64,000 nt of DNA from Spirillospora albida (GCF_000718255.1 NZ_JOFJ01000024.1:13962-77961), one strand, 5' to 3'; positions 47,868-59,259 are shown, counted from the first letter of the stretch. The notes: generated from the sequence alone by a model not told the origin. Numbers and translations are program-made.

Positions 47868-48266
47868 TCACCAGACGTAGGCGAGGACTTCGCCGCCCAC
47901 GCCGCGCTTGCCGGCCTGCCGGTCCGTCATCAGGCCGGAGGACGTCGAGATGATCGCGACGCCCAGTCCGCCCAGGACCTTCGGCAGGTTGTCCTTCTTC
48001 GCGTACACGCGCAGACCCGGCTTCGAGACGCGCTTGATGCCGGCGATCGAACGCTCACGGGTCGGACCGAACTTGAGCTCGATGAGGAGCTTCTTGCCGA
48101 CCTCGGCGTCCTCCACGCTCCAGCCCGAGATGTAGCCCTCCTGCTGGAGGATCTCGGCGATGTGCGCCTTGATCTTCGAGTACGGCATCGCCACGCTGTC
48201 GTGGTACGCCGAATTCGCGTTCCGCAGACGCGTCAACATGTCTGCGATCGGGTCGGTCATCGTCAT
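47868..48266 (-). CDS. rpsH: 30S ribosomal protein S8
   Basis: The 132-residue S8 opens [20 protein letters not shown] and ends [20 protein letters not shown] plus AYVW. I chose ATG at 48266, which gives the MTMTDP start usual in Streptomyces. In E. coli S8 represses the spc operon by binding mRNA near rplN/rplX; here those genes overlap, leaving no room for such a site. Confidence 0.97.
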   Translation of the reverse strand: MTMTDPIADMLTRLRNANSAYHDSVAMPYSKIKAHIAEILQQEGYISGWSVEDAEVGKKLLIELKFGPTRERSIAGIKRVSKPGLRVYAKKDNLPKVLGGLGVAIISTSSGLMTDRQAGKRGVGGEVLAYVW

Positions 48267-48379
48267 GGCCTGCTGGCCCTCCCTCGCCACGGTTTCCCGG
48301 GGCCGCTCGCCCCTGGACCTTTGGCGCGGTCGTGGACACCTTTCGCAAGATGCCCGGTGGTTATTACATGCCGGTGGCG

Positions 48380-48403
48380 CCGCCCCCCGCGCGCGGGGGG
48401 CGG
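48380..48403 (-). other. 24-bp perfect palindrome between rpsN and rpsH
   Basis: CCGCCCCCCGCG (48380-48391) and CGCGGGGGGCGG (48392-48403) form a perfect 24-bp palindrome, able to fold as a 10-bp all-GC stem with a 4-nt loop. It lies 4 nt after the rpsN stop inside the 141-nt gap before rpsH, and could be an attenuator or a barrier to mRNA decay. Confidence 0.6.
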
Positions 48404-48407
48404 ACGG

Positions 48408-48593
48408 TCACCAGCTGGACTTGGTGATGCCCGGCAGCTCGCCGCGGTGGGCCATCTCCCGGAAGCACACGCGGCACAGGCCGAACTTCCGGTAGACGGA
48501 GCGCGGACGCCCGCAGCGCGAGCAACGAGTGTACGCGCGCACGCCGAACTTCGGCTTACGGGCCGCCTTGGCGATCAGCGACTTCTTCGCCAT
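48408..48593 (-). CDS. rpsN: 30S ribosomal protein S14, zinc type
   Basis: The 61-residue short S14 is the zinc-binding form, with CSRC at 24-27 and CRVC at 40-43 ([20 protein letters not shown]). It begins [20 protein letters not shown] and ends [12 protein letters not shown] at 48593 is 2 nt after the rplE stop. A longer zinc-free paralogue may exist elsewhere, as in many actinobacteria. Confidence 0.97.
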   Translation of the reverse strand: MAKKSLIAKAARKPKFGVRAYTRCSRCGRPRSVYRKFGLCRVCFREMAHRGELPGITKSSW

Positions 48594-48595
48594 GC

Positions 48596-49171
48596 TCAGT
48601 TCTCCTTGAAGGGGAAGCCCAGGAGCTTGAGCAGCGCCCGGCCCTCGTCGTCGGTCTTCGCCGTCGTCACGATCGTGATGTCCATGCCACGCGACCGGTC
48701 GATCTTGTCGGGGTCGACCTCGTGGAACATGACCTGCTCGGTGAGCCCGAACGTGTAGTTGCCGTTGCCGTCGAACTGCTTCGGCGACAGGCCGCGGAAG
48801 TCACGGATGCGGGGCAGCGCCGTCGACAGCAGCCGGTCCAGGAACTCCCACATCCGGTCGCCGCGCATGGTCACGTGCGCGCCGATCGGCATGCCCTCGC
48901 GCAGCTTGAACTGCGCGATGGACTTGCGGGCCCGGTTCACGGCCGGCTTCTGGCCGGTGATCGCCGACAGGTCGCGGATCGCGCCCTCGATCAGCTTGGC
49001 GTCCTTCGCCGCGTCGCCGACGCCCATGTTGACCACGATCTTGGTCAGCCCGGGGATCTGCATGACGTTGGCGTAGCCGAACTGCTCCCGCAGCTGCCCC
49101 GCGATCTCCTCGCGGTACCGCAGCTTGAGCCGCGGCTGCGGGACGGGACGCTCGGTGACGGTCTCGGTCAT
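48596..49171 (-). CDS. rplE: 50S ribosomal protein L5
   Basis: The 191-residue L5 shows [40 protein letters not shown] and [20 protein letters not shown]. It binds 5S rRNA and contacts P-site tRNA. ATG at 49171 follows AAGGAGA; the open frame extends upstream over rplX without homology. Confidence 0.97.
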   Translation of the reverse strand: MTETVTERPVPQPRLKLRYREEIAGQLREQFGYANVMQIPGLTKIVVNMGVGDAAKDAKLIEGAIRDLSAITGQKPAVNRARKSIAQFKLREGMPIGAHVTMRGDRMWEFLDRLLSTALPRIRDFRGLSPKQFDGNGNYTFGLTEQVMFHEVDPDKIDRSRGMDITIVTTAKTDDEGRALLKLLGFPFKEN

Positions 49172-49172
49172 C

Positions 49173-49481
49173 TCAGATCTCCTTACCGCTACGGCGCGAG
49201 ATCCGGACCTTCGTGCCGTCGTCGTTGATCTTGACACCGACGCGCACCGGCTTGCCGTCCTCGACGAGCGCGACGTTGCTGACGTGCAGCGGCGCCTCGA
49301 CCGTCACGCGGCCGGACTCCTTGCCGGCGCGCTGCTGGTCGGCCTTGATGTTCTTGGTGATGAGGTTGACGCCCTCGACGACGACCCGCTCCTCGCGGGG
49401 GATGACGCGCAGGACCTTGCCCGTCGCACCCTTGTCCTTGCCGGCGATGACGATGACCTCGTCGCCCTTACGGATGTTCAT
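49173..49481 (-). CDS. rplX: 50S ribosomal protein L24
   Basis: The 102-residue L24 has the KOW motif near its start ([20 protein letters not shown]) and then [17 protein letters not shown]. It helps start 50S assembly. ATG at 49481 overlaps the rplN stop by one base (TGATG). Confidence 0.97.
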   Translation of the reverse strand: MNIRKGDEVIVIAGKDKGATGKVLRVIPREERVVVEGVNLITKNIKADQQRAGKESGRVTVEAPLHVSNVALVEDGKPVRVGVKINDDGTKVRISRRSGKEI

Positions 49482-49849
49482 CAGAGCACCTCCGGCGCGA
49501 GCGAGATGATGCGCATGAACTTCTTCTCGCGCAGTTCACGGCCCACCGGGCCGAAGATACGGGTGCCGCGGGGGTCGCCGCCGTCCTTGATCAGAACGGC
49601 GGCGTTCTCGTCGAAGCGGATGTAGGAGCCGTCCGGGCGCCGGCGCTCCTTGCGGGTGCGCACGACGACCGCCTTGACGACGTCACCCTTCTTCACGCCC
49701 GCGCCGGGAAGGGCGTCCTTCACCGTCGCGACGATGATGTCGCCGACTCCCGCGTAGCGCCGACCCGAGCCGCCGAGAACCCGGATGCAGAGGATCTCCT
49801 TCGCACCCGTGTTGTCGGCGACCTTGAGTCGCGACTCCTGCTGGATCAC
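49481..49849 (-). CDS. rplN: 50S ribosomal protein L14
   Basis: The 122-residue L14 reads [40 protein letters not shown] and [20 protein letters not shown]. It is conventionally the first gene of the spc operon. A hairpin stands in the gap just before it. Confidence 0.98.
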   Translation of the reverse strand: MIQQESRLKVADNTGAKEILCIRVLGGSGRRYAGVGDIIVATVKDALPGAGVKKGDVVKAVVVRTRKERRRPDGSYIRFDENAAVLIKDGGDPRGTRIFGPVGRELREKKFMRIISLAPEVL

Positions 49850-49875
49850 GTCAACTCCTGTTCGTCACACCGGTT

Positions 49876-49898
49876 CTCCCTGCGAAGTTCGCAGGGAG
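49876..49898 (-). other. Hairpin at the S10/spc operon junction
   Basis: CTCCCTGCGA (49876-49885) pairs perfectly with TCGCAGGGAG (49889-49898) around a 3-nt loop; an outer GGTT/AACC pairing may extend it. It lies in the 66-nt gap between rpsQ and rplN, the classical boundary of the two operons, and may be a partial terminator or a processing site. Confidence 0.6.
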
Positions 49899-49915
49899 CC
49901 TGGTGGAACCAGTAA

Positions 49916-50185
49916 TTACTTGGCCTTCTCGAGGATCTCCACCACGCGCCAGCGCTTGGTCGCCGACAGCGGGCGGGTCTCCATGAGACGGACGCGGTCG
50001 CCGACGCCACACTCGTTGGCCTCGTCGTGCGCCTTGTACTTGGTCGTGCGGCGGATCACCTTGTGGTACTTCGCGTGCTTGACGCGGTCCTCGACGGACA
50101 CGACCACGGTCTTGTCCATCTTGTCGGACACCACGAGACCCTCGAGGATCTTGCGGGTGTTCCGCTCGGTCTGCTGCTCGGTCAT
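49916..50185 (-). CDS. rpsQ: 30S ribosomal protein S17
   Basis: The 89-residue S17 reads [20 protein letters not shown] and then [20 protein letters not shown]. It binds 16S rRNA early in assembly. ATG at 50185 overlaps the rpmC stop as ATGA. It is the last gene of the S10 operon. Confidence 0.97.
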   Translation of the reverse strand: MTEQQTERNTRKILEGLVVSDKMDKTVVVSVEDRVKHAKYHKVIRRTTKYKAHDEANECGVGDRVRLMETRPLSATKRWRVVEILEKAK

Positions 50186-50421
50186 TCGTTGCCCTCCGCG
50201 GCGTCCTCGACCGTGACGATGCCGAGCTCGCGCTCCCGCATCACGGTGTAGATGCGGGCGATCTCGCGCTTCACGGTGCGGAGCCGCCCGTGGCTCTCCA
50301 GCTGACCGGTGGCACCCTGGAAGCGAAGGTTGAACAGCTCCTCCTTCGCCTCCTTCAGCTTGGTGACCAGGACGTCGTCAGGCTCGGTCCGCAGGTCGTC
50401 GGCGGTAAGACCCTTGGCCAT
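50182..50421 (-). CDS. rpmC: 50S ribosomal protein L29
   Basis: The 79-residue L29 reads [40 protein letters not shown] and [18 protein letters not shown]. It lies at the peptide exit tunnel, where trigger factor and SRP dock. ATG at 50421 overlaps the stop of a 22-codon mini-ORF as TGATG, rather than that of rplP directly. Confidence 0.96.
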   Translation of the reverse strand: MAKGLTADDLRTEPDDVLVTKLKEAKEELFNLRFQGATGQLESHGRLRTVKREIARIYTVMRERELGIVTVEDAAEGNE

Positions 50422-50489
50422 CAGGACTCACCCACTTCACGCTTAACGGTCTTGCAGGTCATTGAGCACAGCATCGGCAGCTTGTACAT
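50421..50489 (-). CDS. 22-codon mini-ORF repeating the L16 C-terminus
   Basis: Between rplP and rpmC an ATG at 50489 overlaps the rplP stop (TGATG). It opens a 22-residue frame, [20 protein letters not shown] plus ES, which ends in TGA overlapping the rpmC ATG (TGATG). The true L16 ends [17 protein letters not shown], so this is a second copy of that end with a 4-codon insertion. Codons differ mainly at third positions; the final Ser is TCC here and AGC in rplP. It may be a remnant of the old 3' end after recombination, or a coupled leader peptide. Confidence 0.6.
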   Translation of the reverse strand: MYKLPMLCSMTCKTVKREVGES

Positions 50490-50908
50490 CAGCTCTCACC
50501 GACTTCGCGCTTCACGATCTTGCACTTCATCGGCAGCTTGTGGATCGCGCGGGTGAGGGCCTCACGGGCGATCTGCTCGTTCGGGTACGAGATCTCGAAC
50601 AGCACGCGGCCCGGCTTCACGTTCGCCACCCACCACTCGACCGAGCCCTTACCGGAGCCCATGCGGGTCTCGGCGGGCTTCTTGGTCAGCGGGCGGTCCG
50701 GGAAGATGTTGATCCAGACCTTGCCACCACGCTTGATGTGGCGGGTCATCGCGATACGCGCGGCCTCGATCTGCCGGTTGGTGACGTACGCCGGCTCGAC
50801 GGCCTGGATGCCGTACTCGCCGAACGTCACCTTCGTGCCGCCCTTGGCCATGCCCCTGCGCTTCGGGTGGTGCTGCTTGCGGTGCTTGACCTTGCGAGGG
50901 ATCAGCAT
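50489..50908 (-). CDS. rplP: 50S ribosomal protein L16
   Basis: The 139-residue L16 reads [40 protein letters not shown] and [20 protein letters not shown]. It sits near the A site of the 50S subunit. Its last 16 residues are repeated in the mini-ORF just downstream. The stop overlaps that mini-ORF's ATG. Confidence 0.97.
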   Translation of the reverse strand: MLIPRKVKHRKQHHPKRRGMAKGGTKVTFGEYGIQAVEPAYVTNRQIEAARIAMTRHIKRGGKVWINIFPDRPLTKKPAETRMGSGKGSVEWWVANVKPGRVLFEISYPNEQIAREALTRAIHKLPMKCKIVKREVGES

Positions 50909-50915
50909 GGGTTAC

Positions 50916-51766
<851 letters not shown>

Positions 51767-51767
<1 letters not shown>

Positions 51768-52144
51768 TACCGGGCCCTCCTCGTCTTCTTACCGCCGGCC
51801 GAAGCGACCTCGTCCTTCGGGGCGACGACCACCGTGATGTGGCTCGTGCGCTTGTTGATGCGGTAGGCCCGACCCTGGGCGCGGGGGCGGAAACGCTTCA
51901 GCGTCGGCCCCTCGTCGACCCACGCGCTGCTCACGACGAGCGTGTCGGTGTCGAGCTTGAAGTTGTGCTCGGCGTTGGCGATGGCACTCGCCAGCACCTT
52001 GCCCACCGGCTCACCGGCCGCCTGGGGGGCGAACCGCAGCACCGCCTGCGCCTCCGCGGCGGGCAGGCCGCGGATGAGGTCCACCACGCGGCGGGCCTTC
52101 ATGGGCGTGACGCGGATGAACCGCGCCTGGGCCCTGGCTTCCAT
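51767..52144 (-). CDS. rplV: 50S ribosomal protein L22
   Basis: The 125-residue L22 reads [40 protein letters not shown] and [20 protein letters not shown]. Its hairpin lines the exit tunnel, where macrolide resistance changes occur; nothing unusual is visible there. It starts 30 nt after rpsS. Confidence 0.97.
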
Positions 52145-52174
52145 CGCTTTCCCTCTCTCCTACGAACTGCCTGC

Positions 52175-52456
52175 TCAGCCGCGACGGCTGCGGCGGTCTT
52201 CCTTGACGTGGCTGCGGAAGGTGCGCGTCGGCGCGAACTCGCCGAGCTTGTGCCCCACCATGGCGTCCGTGATGAACACCGGGACGTGCTTGCGCCCGTC
52301 GTGCACGGCGATCGTGTGCCCGATCATGTCCGGCACGATCATGGAGCGCCGCGACCACGTCTTGATGACGTTCTTGGTGCCCTTCTCGTTCTGGGCGTCC
52401 ACCTTCTTGATCAGGTGGTCGTCCACGAAGGGGCCCTTCTTGAGGCTACGTGGCAT
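52175..52456 (-). CDS. rpsS: 30S ribosomal protein S19
   Basis: The 93-residue S19 reads [40 protein letters not shown] and [20 protein letters not shown]. It lies in the 30S head with S13. It starts 12 nt after rplB. Confidence 0.98.
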   Translation of the reverse strand: MPRSLKKGPFVDDHLIKKVDAQNEKGTKNVIKTWSRRSMIVPDMIGHTIAVHDGRKHVPVFITDAMVGHKLGEFAPTRTFRSHVKEDRRSRRG

Positions 52457-52468
52457 GACGAGCGACTC

Positions 52469-53302
52469 CTACCGCTTCTTCTTGCTGCGACGACGGACGA
52501 TCAGCCGGTCGCTCGACTTGTTCGCCTGGCGAGTGCGGCCTTCCTTCTTACCGTTCGGGTTCACCGGGTGCCGACCACCGGAGGTCTTGCCCTCACCACC
52601 ACCGTGCGGGTGGTCGATCGGGTTCATGGCCACACCGCGGACGGTCGGGCGCTTGCCCTTCCACCGCATACGGCCGGCCTTGCCCCAGTTGATGTTCGAC
52701 TGCTCGGCGTTGCCGACCTCGCCGACCGTCGCGCGGCAGCGGACGTCCACCATGCGCATCTCGCCCGAGGGCATGCGCAGCGTGGCGTACTTGCCCTCCT
52801 TGGCCAGCAGCTGGACGCCGGCGCCCGCGGAACGGGCGATCTTCGCGCCGCCGCCGGGCTTCAGCTCGATGGCGTGGACGACCGTACCGGTCGGGATGTT
52901 GCGCAGCGGCAGGCAGTTGCCCGGCTTGATGTCCGCGCCCGGCCCGTTCTCCACCCGGTCGCCCTGCTTCAGGCCGCGCGGGGCGAGGATGTAGCGCTTC
53001 TCGCCGTCCGCGTAGTGCAGCAGCGCGATGCGCGCGGTGCGGTTCGGGTCGTACTCGATGTGCGCGACCTTGGCCGGGACGCCGTCCTTGTCGTGCCGGC
53101 GGAAGTCGATCAGCCGGTAGGCGCGCTTGTGCCCGCCGCCCTGGTGCCGGGTGGTGATGCGGCCGTGGTTGTTGCGGCCGCCCTTCTTGGGGAGCGGACG
53201 CAGCAGCGACTTCTCCGGCTCGGTGCGCGTGATCTCGACGAAGTCGGCCACGCTGGAGCCGCGACGACCCGGAGTCGTCGGCTTGTAATTACGGATGCCC
53301 AT
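52469..53302 (-). CDS. rplB: 50S ribosomal protein L2
   Basis: The 277-residue L2 shows [40 protein letters not shown] and the C-terminal [20 protein letters not shown]. The conserved His of this last motif lies near the peptidyl transferase centre. It is essential for subunit association. Confidence 0.98.
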   Translation of the reverse strand: MGIRNYKPTTPGRRGSSVADFVEITRTEPEKSLLRPLPKKGGRNNHGRITTRHQGGGHKRAYRLIDFRRHDKDGVPAKVAHIEYDPNRTARIALLHYADGEKRYILAPRGLKQGDRVENGPGADIKPGNCLPLRNIPTGTVVHAIELKPGGGAKIARSAGAGVQLLAKEGKYATLRMPSGEMRMVDVRCRATVGEVGNAEQSNINWGKAGRMRWKGKRPTVRGVAMNPIDHPHGGGEGKTSGGRHPVNPNGKKEGRTRQANKSSDRLIVRRRSKKKR

Positions 53303-53346
53303 CTTATTCGTTCATCCCTTTTCGGTCTTCGGGACGACCTGGCGTG

Positions 53347-53646
53347 TTACGCCGGGCCGCCGAAGATGTCGATCCGCTCGCCCTCGGCCAGGCTGACGAT
53401 GGCGCGCTTGCTGTCCTTGCGCTTGCCGTAGCCGAACCGGGTCCGCTTGCGCTTCCCCGACCGGTTGAGCGTGTTCACGTTCGTCACCTTGACGCCGAAC
53501 ACGGCCTCGACGGCCTGCTTGATCTGCGTCTTGTTGGCGTCCGGACGGACGATGAAGGTGTACTTGTTCTCGTCCAGGAGCCCGTAGCTCTTCTCCGAGA
53601 CGACCGGCGCGAGGATGATGTCGCGGGGGTCGGCGATCTTGTTCAT
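53347..53646 (-). CDS. rplW: 50S ribosomal protein L23
   Basis: The 99-residue L23 reads [20 protein letters not shown] and [20 protein letters not shown]. It forms the docking site for trigger factor and SRP at the tunnel exit. It starts 12 nt after rplD. Confidence 0.97.
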   Translation of the reverse strand: MNKIADPRDIILAPVVSEKSYGLLDENKYTFIVRPDANKTQIKQAVEAVFGVKVTNVNTLNRSGKRKRTRFGYGKRKDSKRAIVSLAEGERIDIFGGPA

Positions 53647-53658
53647 GTGCGACCCTCC

Positions 53659-54261
53659 TTACTTCTTCGCCGCGCGCGCGATGAACTCGTCGTACGCCTT
53701 CTGCGTGAAGACGACGTCGTCGTTCACCAGCACGTCGTAGGTGTTGAGCTGGTCAGAGACGAGCACGTGCACGCTCGGCTCGTTGCGCAGGCTCTTCCAG
53801 GTCAGCTCGTCCTCGCGGTCCAGGACCAGGAGGACGCGCTTGGCCTCGGTGACCGTGCGCAGCGCCGCCAGCGCCGTCTTCGTCTTCGGGGTGTCGCCCT
53901 CGATGAGCCCGTCGATCACGTGGACCCGGCCGAACCGCGCGCGGTCCGACAGGGCGCCGCGGAGCGCGGCGGCCTTCATCTTCTTCGGGGTCTTCTGCGT
54001 GTAGTCCCGCGGCTGCGGGCCGTGCACGATGCCGCCGCCGGCGAACTGGGGCGCGCGGGTCGAGCCCTGGCGGGCGCGGCCGGTGCCCTTCTGGCGGTAC
54101 GGCTTCTTGCCACCGCCGCGGACCTCGCCGCGGGTCTTGGTGGAGTGCGTGCCCTGACGCGCCGCGGCCAGCTGCGCCACCACGACCTGGTGGATCAGCG
54201 GCACGCTGGTCTTCGCGTCGAAGACCTCGGCGGGCAGGTCGATGTCGAGCTTGGAGGTCAC
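53659..54261 (-). CDS. rplD: 50S ribosomal protein L4
   Basis: The 200-residue L4 reads [40 protein letters not shown] and [23 protein letters not shown] at 54261 overlaps the rplC stop as GTGA; the frame is open upstream without homology. In E. coli L4 represses the S10 operon through its leader. Confidence 0.97.
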   Translation of the reverse strand: MTSKLDIDLPAEVFDAKTSVPLIHQVVVAQLAAARQGTHSTKTRGEVRGGGKKPYRQKGTGRARQGSTRAPQFAGGGIVHGPQPRDYTQKTPKKMKAAALRGALSDRARFGRVHVIDGLIEGDTPKTKTALAALRTVTEAKRVLLVLDREDELTWKSLRNEPSVHVLVSDQLNTYDVLVNDDVVFTQKAYDEFIARAAKK

Positions 54262-54908
54262 TTGCCCGTCCCCTTCACTGCGTCGCGGACCAGGACCACG
54301 CCGCCGTTGGGACCGGGAACCGCGCCCTTGATGAGCAGCAGGTTCTTCTCGGCGTCCACGGCGTGGACGGTCAGGTTCTGCACGGTGGTTCGGGCGTTCC
54401 CGTGCCGGCCCGCCATGCGGAGGCCCTTGAACACGCGACCGGGGGTCGCGCAGCCGCCGATCGAACCCGGGGAGCGGTGCTTGCGCTGGGTGCCGTGCGA
54501 GGCGCCGAGGCCCTTGAAGCCGTGGCGCTTCATGACACCGGCGGTGCCCTTGCCCTTGCTCGTCCCGGTGACGTCGATCCGCTGGCCGGCCTCGAAGACG
54601 TCGGCGGTGATCTCCTGGCCGAGTTCGAACTCGGTGGTGTCGTCCGTGCGCAGCTCGACGAGGTAGCGGCGCGGCGTGACGCCGGCCTTCTCGAAGTGAC
54701 CCGTGCGCGGCTTGTTCACCTTGCGCGGGTCGATCTGCCCGAACCCGATCTGGACGGCGGTGTAGCCGTCCTTCTCCTGGGTGCGGAGCTGCGTGACGAC
54801 ACACGGCCCGGCCTGGACGACGGTCACCGGAACGATCCGGCCCTCATCGTCGAAGACCTGGGTCATGCCGAGCTTCTCGCCCAGGACGCCCTTCCTCTGC
54901 GTACTCAT
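54258..54908 (-). CDS. rplC: 50S ribosomal protein L3
   Basis: The 216-residue L3 reads [40 protein letters not shown] and [20 protein letters not shown]. Its loop reaches the peptidyl transferase centre. It starts 15 nt after rpsJ. Confidence 0.98.
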   Translation of the reverse strand: MSTQRKGVLGEKLGMTQVFDDEGRIVPVTVVQAGPCVVTQLRTQEKDGYTAVQIGFGQIDPRKVNKPRTGHFEKAGVTPRRYLVELRTDDTTEFELGQEITADVFEAGQRIDVTGTSKGKGTAGVMKRHGFKGLGASHGTQRKHRSPGSIGGCATPGRVFKGLRMAGRHGNARTTVQNLTVHAVDAEKNLLLIKGAVPGPNGGVVLVRDAVKGTGK

Positions 54909-54923
54909 CTCTCGGTGCGTCCC

Positions 54924-55232
54924 TTAGAGCTTGATCTCGATGTCAACGCCGGCCGGCAGGTCGAGTCGCATCAGCGAGTCGACCGTCTTGGGCGTCGGGT
55001 CGATGATGTCGATCAACCGCTTGTGCGTGCGCATCTCGAAGTGCTCGCGGCTGTCCTTGTACTTGTGCGGCGAGCGGATGACGCAGTACACGTTCTTCTC
55101 GGTCGGCAGCGGCACCGGGCCCGCGACCTTGGCGCCCGTCCGCGTCACCGTCTCAACGATCTTCTTCGCGGAAGTGTCGATGACCTCGTGGTCGTAGGCC
55201 TTGAGCCGGATGCGGATCTTCTGTCCCGCCAT
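54924..55232 (-). CDS. rpsJ: 30S ribosomal protein S10 (NusE)
   Basis: The 102-residue S10 reads [40 protein letters not shown] and [20 protein letters not shown]. It also links NusG to the ribosome in transcription coupling. ATG at 55232 is the family start; the open frame upstream crosses the hairpin-rich leader and is not coding. It is first in the S10 operon. Confidence 0.98.
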   Translation of the reverse strand: MAGQKIRIRLKAYDHEVIDTSAKKIVETVTRTGAKVAGPVPLPTEKNVYCVIRSPHKYKDSREHFEMRTHKRLIDIIDPTPKTVDSLMRLDLPAGVDIEIKL

Positions 55233-55274
55233 GGTGGCCTCGGTGTCCTTTGCTGTAGTACCGCTGGGGTTCAC

Positions 55275-55343
55275 CCCCACTCGCGTGGGGAAATCGGCGC
55301 CGCCGCCGATCGGCGGTCCGGCCCGTGGGCGGGCCGGACCGCC
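55275..55343 (-). terminator. Three consecutive hairpins between tuf and rpsJ
   Basis: The first on the - strand is a perfect 14-bp stem, GGCGGTCCGGCCCG (55312-55325) with 55330-55343, and should terminate tuf transcripts. Two smaller stems follow: ATCGGCG/CGCCGAT (55293-55310) and CCCCAC/GTGGGG (55275-55290). The GTGGGG arm competes with another pairing, GGGGT/ACCCC, nearer rpsJ. This layout could act as a terminator plus a regulated S10 leader. Confidence 0.7.
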
Positions 55344-55360
55344 GCGTGCGACGATCCGTC

Positions 55361-56554
55361 TTACTTGAGGATCTTGGTGACGCGACCCGCGCCGACCGTC
55401 CGGCCACCCTCGCGGATGGCGAACTTGAGGCCCTCCTCCATGGCGATGGGCTGGATCAGCTCGACGCGCATCTCGGTGTTGTCGCCCGGCATGACCATCT
55501 CGGTGCCCTCGGGGAGGTTCACCACGCCGGTCACGTCCGTGGTCCGGAAGTAGAACTGCGGGCGGTAGTTGTTGAAGAACGGCGTGTGGCGGCCGCCCTC
55601 GTCCTTGGACAGGATGTAGACCTGCGCCTCGAACTCGGTGTGCGGGGTGTTCGTGCCCGGCTTGATGATGCACTGGCCGCGCTCGACGTCCTCGCGCTTG
55701 ATGCCGCGCAGGAGCAGACCGACGTTGTCACCGGCCTGGCCCTGGTCGAGCAGCTTGCGGAACATCTCGACACCGGTGACGGTGGTCGAGGTGGACTCGG
55801 TCTTGATGCCGATGATGTCGACGGTCTCGTTGACGTTCACGACACCGCGCTCGATGCGGCCGGTGACGACCGTGCCGCGGCCGGTGATCGAGAAGACGTC
55901 CTCGATCGGCATGAGGAACGGCTTCTCGGTGTCGCGGACCGGCTCCGGCACGTTCTCGTCGACGGCCTTCATGAGCTCGAGGATCGACTCGCCCCACTTG
56001 GCGTCGCCCTGCAGCGCCTGGAAGGCGGAGACGCGCACGACCGGGACGTCGTCGCCCGGGAACTCGTACTCGGAGAGCAGCTCGCGGACCTCGAGCTCGA
56101 CGAGCTCCAGGATCTCCTCGTCGTCCACCATGTCGCACTTGTTCAGCGCGACGACGATGTAGGGGACGCCGACCTGGCGGGCCAGGAGGACGTGCTCCTT
56201 GGTCTGCGGCATCGGGCCGTCGGTGGCGGCGACCACCAGGATGGCGCCGTCCATCTGCGCCGCACCGGTGATCATGTTCTTGATGTAGTCCGCGTGACCC
56301 GGGCAGTCGACGTGCGCGTAGTGCCGGGACTCGGTCTGGTACTCGACGTGCGCGATCGAGATGGTGATGCCGCGCTCGCGCTCCTCCGGCGCCTTGTCGA
56401 TGTCCTCGAACGGCGTGAAGGGGTTGATGTCCGGGTACGCGTCGTGAAGCACCTTGGTGATCGCCGCGGTAAGCGTGGTCTTACCGTGGTCGATGTGTCC
56501 GATGGTGCCGATGTTCACGTGCGGCTTCGTCCGCTCGAACTTGGCCTTCGCCAC
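55361..56554 (-). CDS. tuf: Elongation factor Tu
   Basis: The 397-residue GTPase delivers aminoacyl-tRNA to the ribosome. G1 is [10 protein letters not shown] near residue 19, G3 is [12 protein letters not shown]4 is NKCDMVDD, and domains 2 and 3 follow ([30 protein letters not shown]). The length and the 80-nt gap after fusA are standard. Confidence 0.99.
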   Translation of the reverse strand: MAKAKFERTKPHVNIGTIGHIDHGKTTLTAAITKVLHDAYPDINPFTPFEDIDKAPEERERGITISIAHVEYQTESRHYAHVDCPGHADYIKNMITGAAQMDGAILVVAATDGPMPQTKEHVLLARQVGVPYIVVALNKCDMVDDEEILELVELEVRELLSEYEFPGDDVPVVRVSAFQALQGDAKWGESILELMKAVDENVPEPVRDTEKPFLMPIEDVFSITGRGTVVTGRIERGVVNVNETVDIIGIKTESTSTTVTGVEMFRKLLDQGQAGDNVGLLLRGIKREDVERGQCIIKPGTNTPHTEFEAQVYILSKDEGGRHTPFFNNYRPQFYFRTTDVTGVVNLPEGTEMVMPGDNTEMRVELIQPIAMEEGLKFAIREGGRTVGAGRVTKILK

Positions 56555-56634
56555 TGGTAGCTCCTTGTTGCGATCCTCGGCCGCCTAGACGACCGCTTCG
56601 ATGTACGTCTGAGTGATCTGTGGGCAGGCTCGGG

Positions 56635-58746
56635 CTACTCGCCCCGCGCCTTGGCGATGATCTCCTGCGCCACATTGCCGGGAACCTCGGCGTAGGAGTC
56701 GAACTGCATGGTGAAGACGGCTCGGCCCTGGGTCTTGCTGCGCAGGTCACCCACGTAACCGAACATCTCGGACAGCGGCACGAGCGCCTTGATGACGCGC
56801 ATCCCGCTGCGCTCGTCCATGGACTGGACCTGGCCGCGGCGGCTGTTGAGGTCGCCGATCACGTCGCCCATGTTGTCCTCGGGCGTGGTGACCTCGACGG
56901 ACATCATCGGCTCCAGCAGCGTGGCGGACGCCCTGCGGGCGGCCTCCTTGAACGCCATGGATCCGGCCACCTTGAAGGCCATCTCCGAGGAGTCGACCTC
57001 GTGGTACGCGCCGTCCCGGAGGGTGACCTTGACGCCCACCATCGGGTAGCCGGCGAGGACGCCGAACTCCGCGGCCTCCTGGCAGCCCGCGTCGACCGAC
57101 GGGATGTACTCCCGCGGGATGCGGCCACCGGTGACCTTGTTCTCGAACTCGTAGCCGTCCGACCCGCCGCCGAGCGGCTCCAGGTCGATGATCACGCGGC
57201 CGAACTGGCCCGAGCCACCCGTCTGCTTCTTGTGGGTGTACTCGACCTTCTCGACCTTCTTGGTGATCGTCTCGCGGTAGGCGACCTGCGGCCGGCCCAC
57301 GTTCGCGTCGACCTTGAACTCGCGCTTCATCCGGTCGACGAGGATCTCCAGGTGGAGCTCGCCCATGCCGGAGATGACGGTCTGGCCGGTCTCCTCGTCC
57401 GAGCGCACCTGGAAGGACGGGTCCTCCTCGGCGAGCCGCTGGATCGCGGTGCCCAGCTTCTGCTGGTCGGCCTTCGTCTTCGGCTCGATCGCGACGTGGA
57501 TGACCGGCGCCGGGAAGTTCATCGACTCCAGGACGACCGGGTCCTTGTCGTCGCACAGCGTCTCGCCCGTGGTGGTCTGCTTGAGACCCATCACCGCGAC
57601 GATGTCGCCGGCGCCCACGCGCTCGATCTCCTCACGCTTGTTCGCGTGCATCCGGTAGATCTTGCCGATGCGCTCCTTGCGCTCCTTGACGGCGTTCAGC
57701 ACCGTGGAGCCCGACTCCAGCACACCGGAGTAGACGCGGACGAACGTGAGCTTGCCCAGGTGCGGGTCGCTCATGATCTTGAACGCCAGGCCGGCGAACG
57801 GCTCGTCCTCGCTCGGCTTGCGGACGATCACCTTCTCCTCGTCGCGGACGGCGTGGCCCTCGATGGCCTCGACGTCCAGCGGCGACGGCAGGTAGCGCAC
57901 GATCGCGTCCAGCAGCGGCTGCACGCCCTTGTTCTTGAACGCCGTGCCGCACAGCACCGGGGTCAGGGCGGCCGCGACGGTGGCCCGGCGGATCCCGGCG
58001 TAGAGCTGCTCGATGGTGGGCTCGGTGCCCTCCAGGAACAGCTCCATGAGCTCGTCGTCGTTCTCGGAGAGCGTCTCGACCAGCTTGTCGTGGTACTCGC
58101 GCGCCGCCTCGGCGTGGCTCTCGGGGATGTCGACGATGTCGTACATCTCACCGAGCTTGGCCTCTTCGTTCCAGACCAGGGCCTTCATCGTCACCAGGTC
58201 GATGACGCCCTTGAAGTCCGACTCGGCGCCGATCGGCAGCTGCATGACCAGCGGCGTCGCGTTGAGGCGGTTCTCGATCATGTCGACGCAGCGGTGGAAC
58301 TCGGCGCCGACGCGGTCGAGCTTGTTGACGAAGCAGATGCGGGGCACGCCGTAACGGTCGGCCTGGCGCCACACCGTCTCGGACTGCGGCTCCACGCCCG
58401 CCACACCGTCGAACACCGCGACCGCGCCGTCCAGAACCCGCAGCGACCGCTCCACCTCGACGGTGAAGTCGACGTGCCCCGGGGTGTCGATGATGTTGAT
58501 GGTGTGCTTGACGTCCTCGACGGGCCACTGGCAGGTGGTCGCGGCGGAGGTGATGGTGATCCCCCGCTCCTGCTCCTGCTCCATCCAGTCCATCGTGGCG
58601 GCGCCCTCGTGGACCTCGCCGATCTTGTAGCTGATGCCCGTGTAGTACAGGATCCGCTCGGTCGTCGTGGTCTTGCCCGCGTCGATGTGGGCCATGATCC
58701 CGATATTGCGGACCTTGGCCAGGTCTACGCCGGTTTTGGTAGCCAC
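56635..58746 (-). CDS. fusA: Elongation factor G
   Basis: This 703-residue translocase has G1 [19 protein letters not shown], switch [16 protein letters not shown]3 [11 protein letters not shown] and G4 NKLDRVG. Domains II-V are complete to [19 protein letters not shown]. It drives tRNA-mRNA translocation and ribosome recycling. It lies between rpsG and tuf as in other str operons. Confidence 0.99.
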   Translation of the reverse strand: MATKTGVDLAKVRNIGIMAHIDAGKTTTTERILYYTGISYKIGEVHEGAATMDWMEQEQERGITITSAATTCQWPVEDVKHTINIIDTPGHVDFTVEVERSLRVLDGAVAVFDGVAGVEPQSETVWRQADRYGVPRICFVNKLDRVGAEFHRCVDMIENRLNATPLVMQLPIGAESDFKGVIDLVTMKALVWNEEAKLGEMYDIVDIPESHAEAAREYHDKLVETLSENDDELMELFLEGTEPTIEQLYAGIRRATVAAALTPVLCGTAFKNKGVQPLLDAIVRYLPSPLDVEAIEGHAVRDEEKVIVRKPSEDEPFAGLAFKIMSDPHLGKLTFVRVYSGVLESGSTVLNAVKERKERIGKIYRMHANKREEIERVGAGDIVAVMGLKQTTTGETLCDDKDPVVLESMNFPAPVIHVAIEPKTKADQQKLGTAIQRLAEEDPSFQVRSDEETGQTVISGMGELHLEILVDRMKREFKVDANVGRPQVAYRETITKKVEKVEYTHKKQTGGSGQFGRVIIDLEPLGGGSDGYEFENKVTGGRIPREYIPSVDAGCQEAAEFGVLAGYPMVGVKVTLRDGAYHEVDSSEMAFKVAGSMAFKEAARRASATLLEPMMSVEVTTPEDNMGDVIGDLNSRRGQVQSMDERSGMRVIKALVPLSEMFGYVGDLRSKTQGRAVFTMQFDSYAEVPGNVAQEIIAKARGE

Positions 58747-58788
58747 TTTCGTCCTCGCGTCGTCTCGTCGTCGATCGGGTGCGCCGCT

Positions 58789-59259
58789 TTACCAGCGGTA
58801 GTGGGCGAAGGCCTTGTTGGACTCCGCCATCTTGTGCGTGTCCTCGCGCTTCTTCACCGATGCGCCGAGGCCGTTGCTCGCGTCGAGCAGCTCGTTCATC
58901 AGCCGCTCCATCATGGTCTTCTCGCGCCGCTGCCGCGCGTAGAGCACGAGCCAGCGCAGGGCCAGCGTGGTGCTGCGGGCCGGCCGCACCTCGACGGGGA
59001 CCTGGTAGGTCGCGCCACCGACGCGGCGGCTGCGGACCTCCAGGGTGGGCTTGACGTTGTCGAGCGCGCGCTTCAGCGTGACGACCGGGTCGTTGCCGGT
59101 CTTCTCGCGAGCGCCCTCGAGGGCTTCGTAGACGATGCGCTGGGCGATGGAGCGCTTGCCGTCCAGGAGAACCTTGTTGATGAGCGCGGTGACCAGCGGC
59201 GAGTTGTACACCGGGTCAGCGATCAGCTGGCGCTTGCCAGCAGGGCCCTTGCGCGGCAT
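58789..59259 (-). CDS. rpsG: 30S ribosomal protein S7
   Basis: The 156-residue S7 reads [40 protein letters not shown] and [11 protein letters not shown] at the end. It binds the 3' domain of 16S rRNA; in E. coli it also represses the str operon. Its ATG overlaps the rpsL stop by one base. Confidence 0.98.
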   Translation of the reverse strand: MPRKGPAGKRQLIADPVYNSPLVTALINKVLLDGKRSIAQRIVYEALEGAREKTGNDPVVTLKRALDNVKPTLEVRSRRVGGATYQVPVEVRPARSTTLALRWLVLYARQRREKTMMERLMNELLDASNGLGASVKKREDTHKMAESNKAFAHYRW

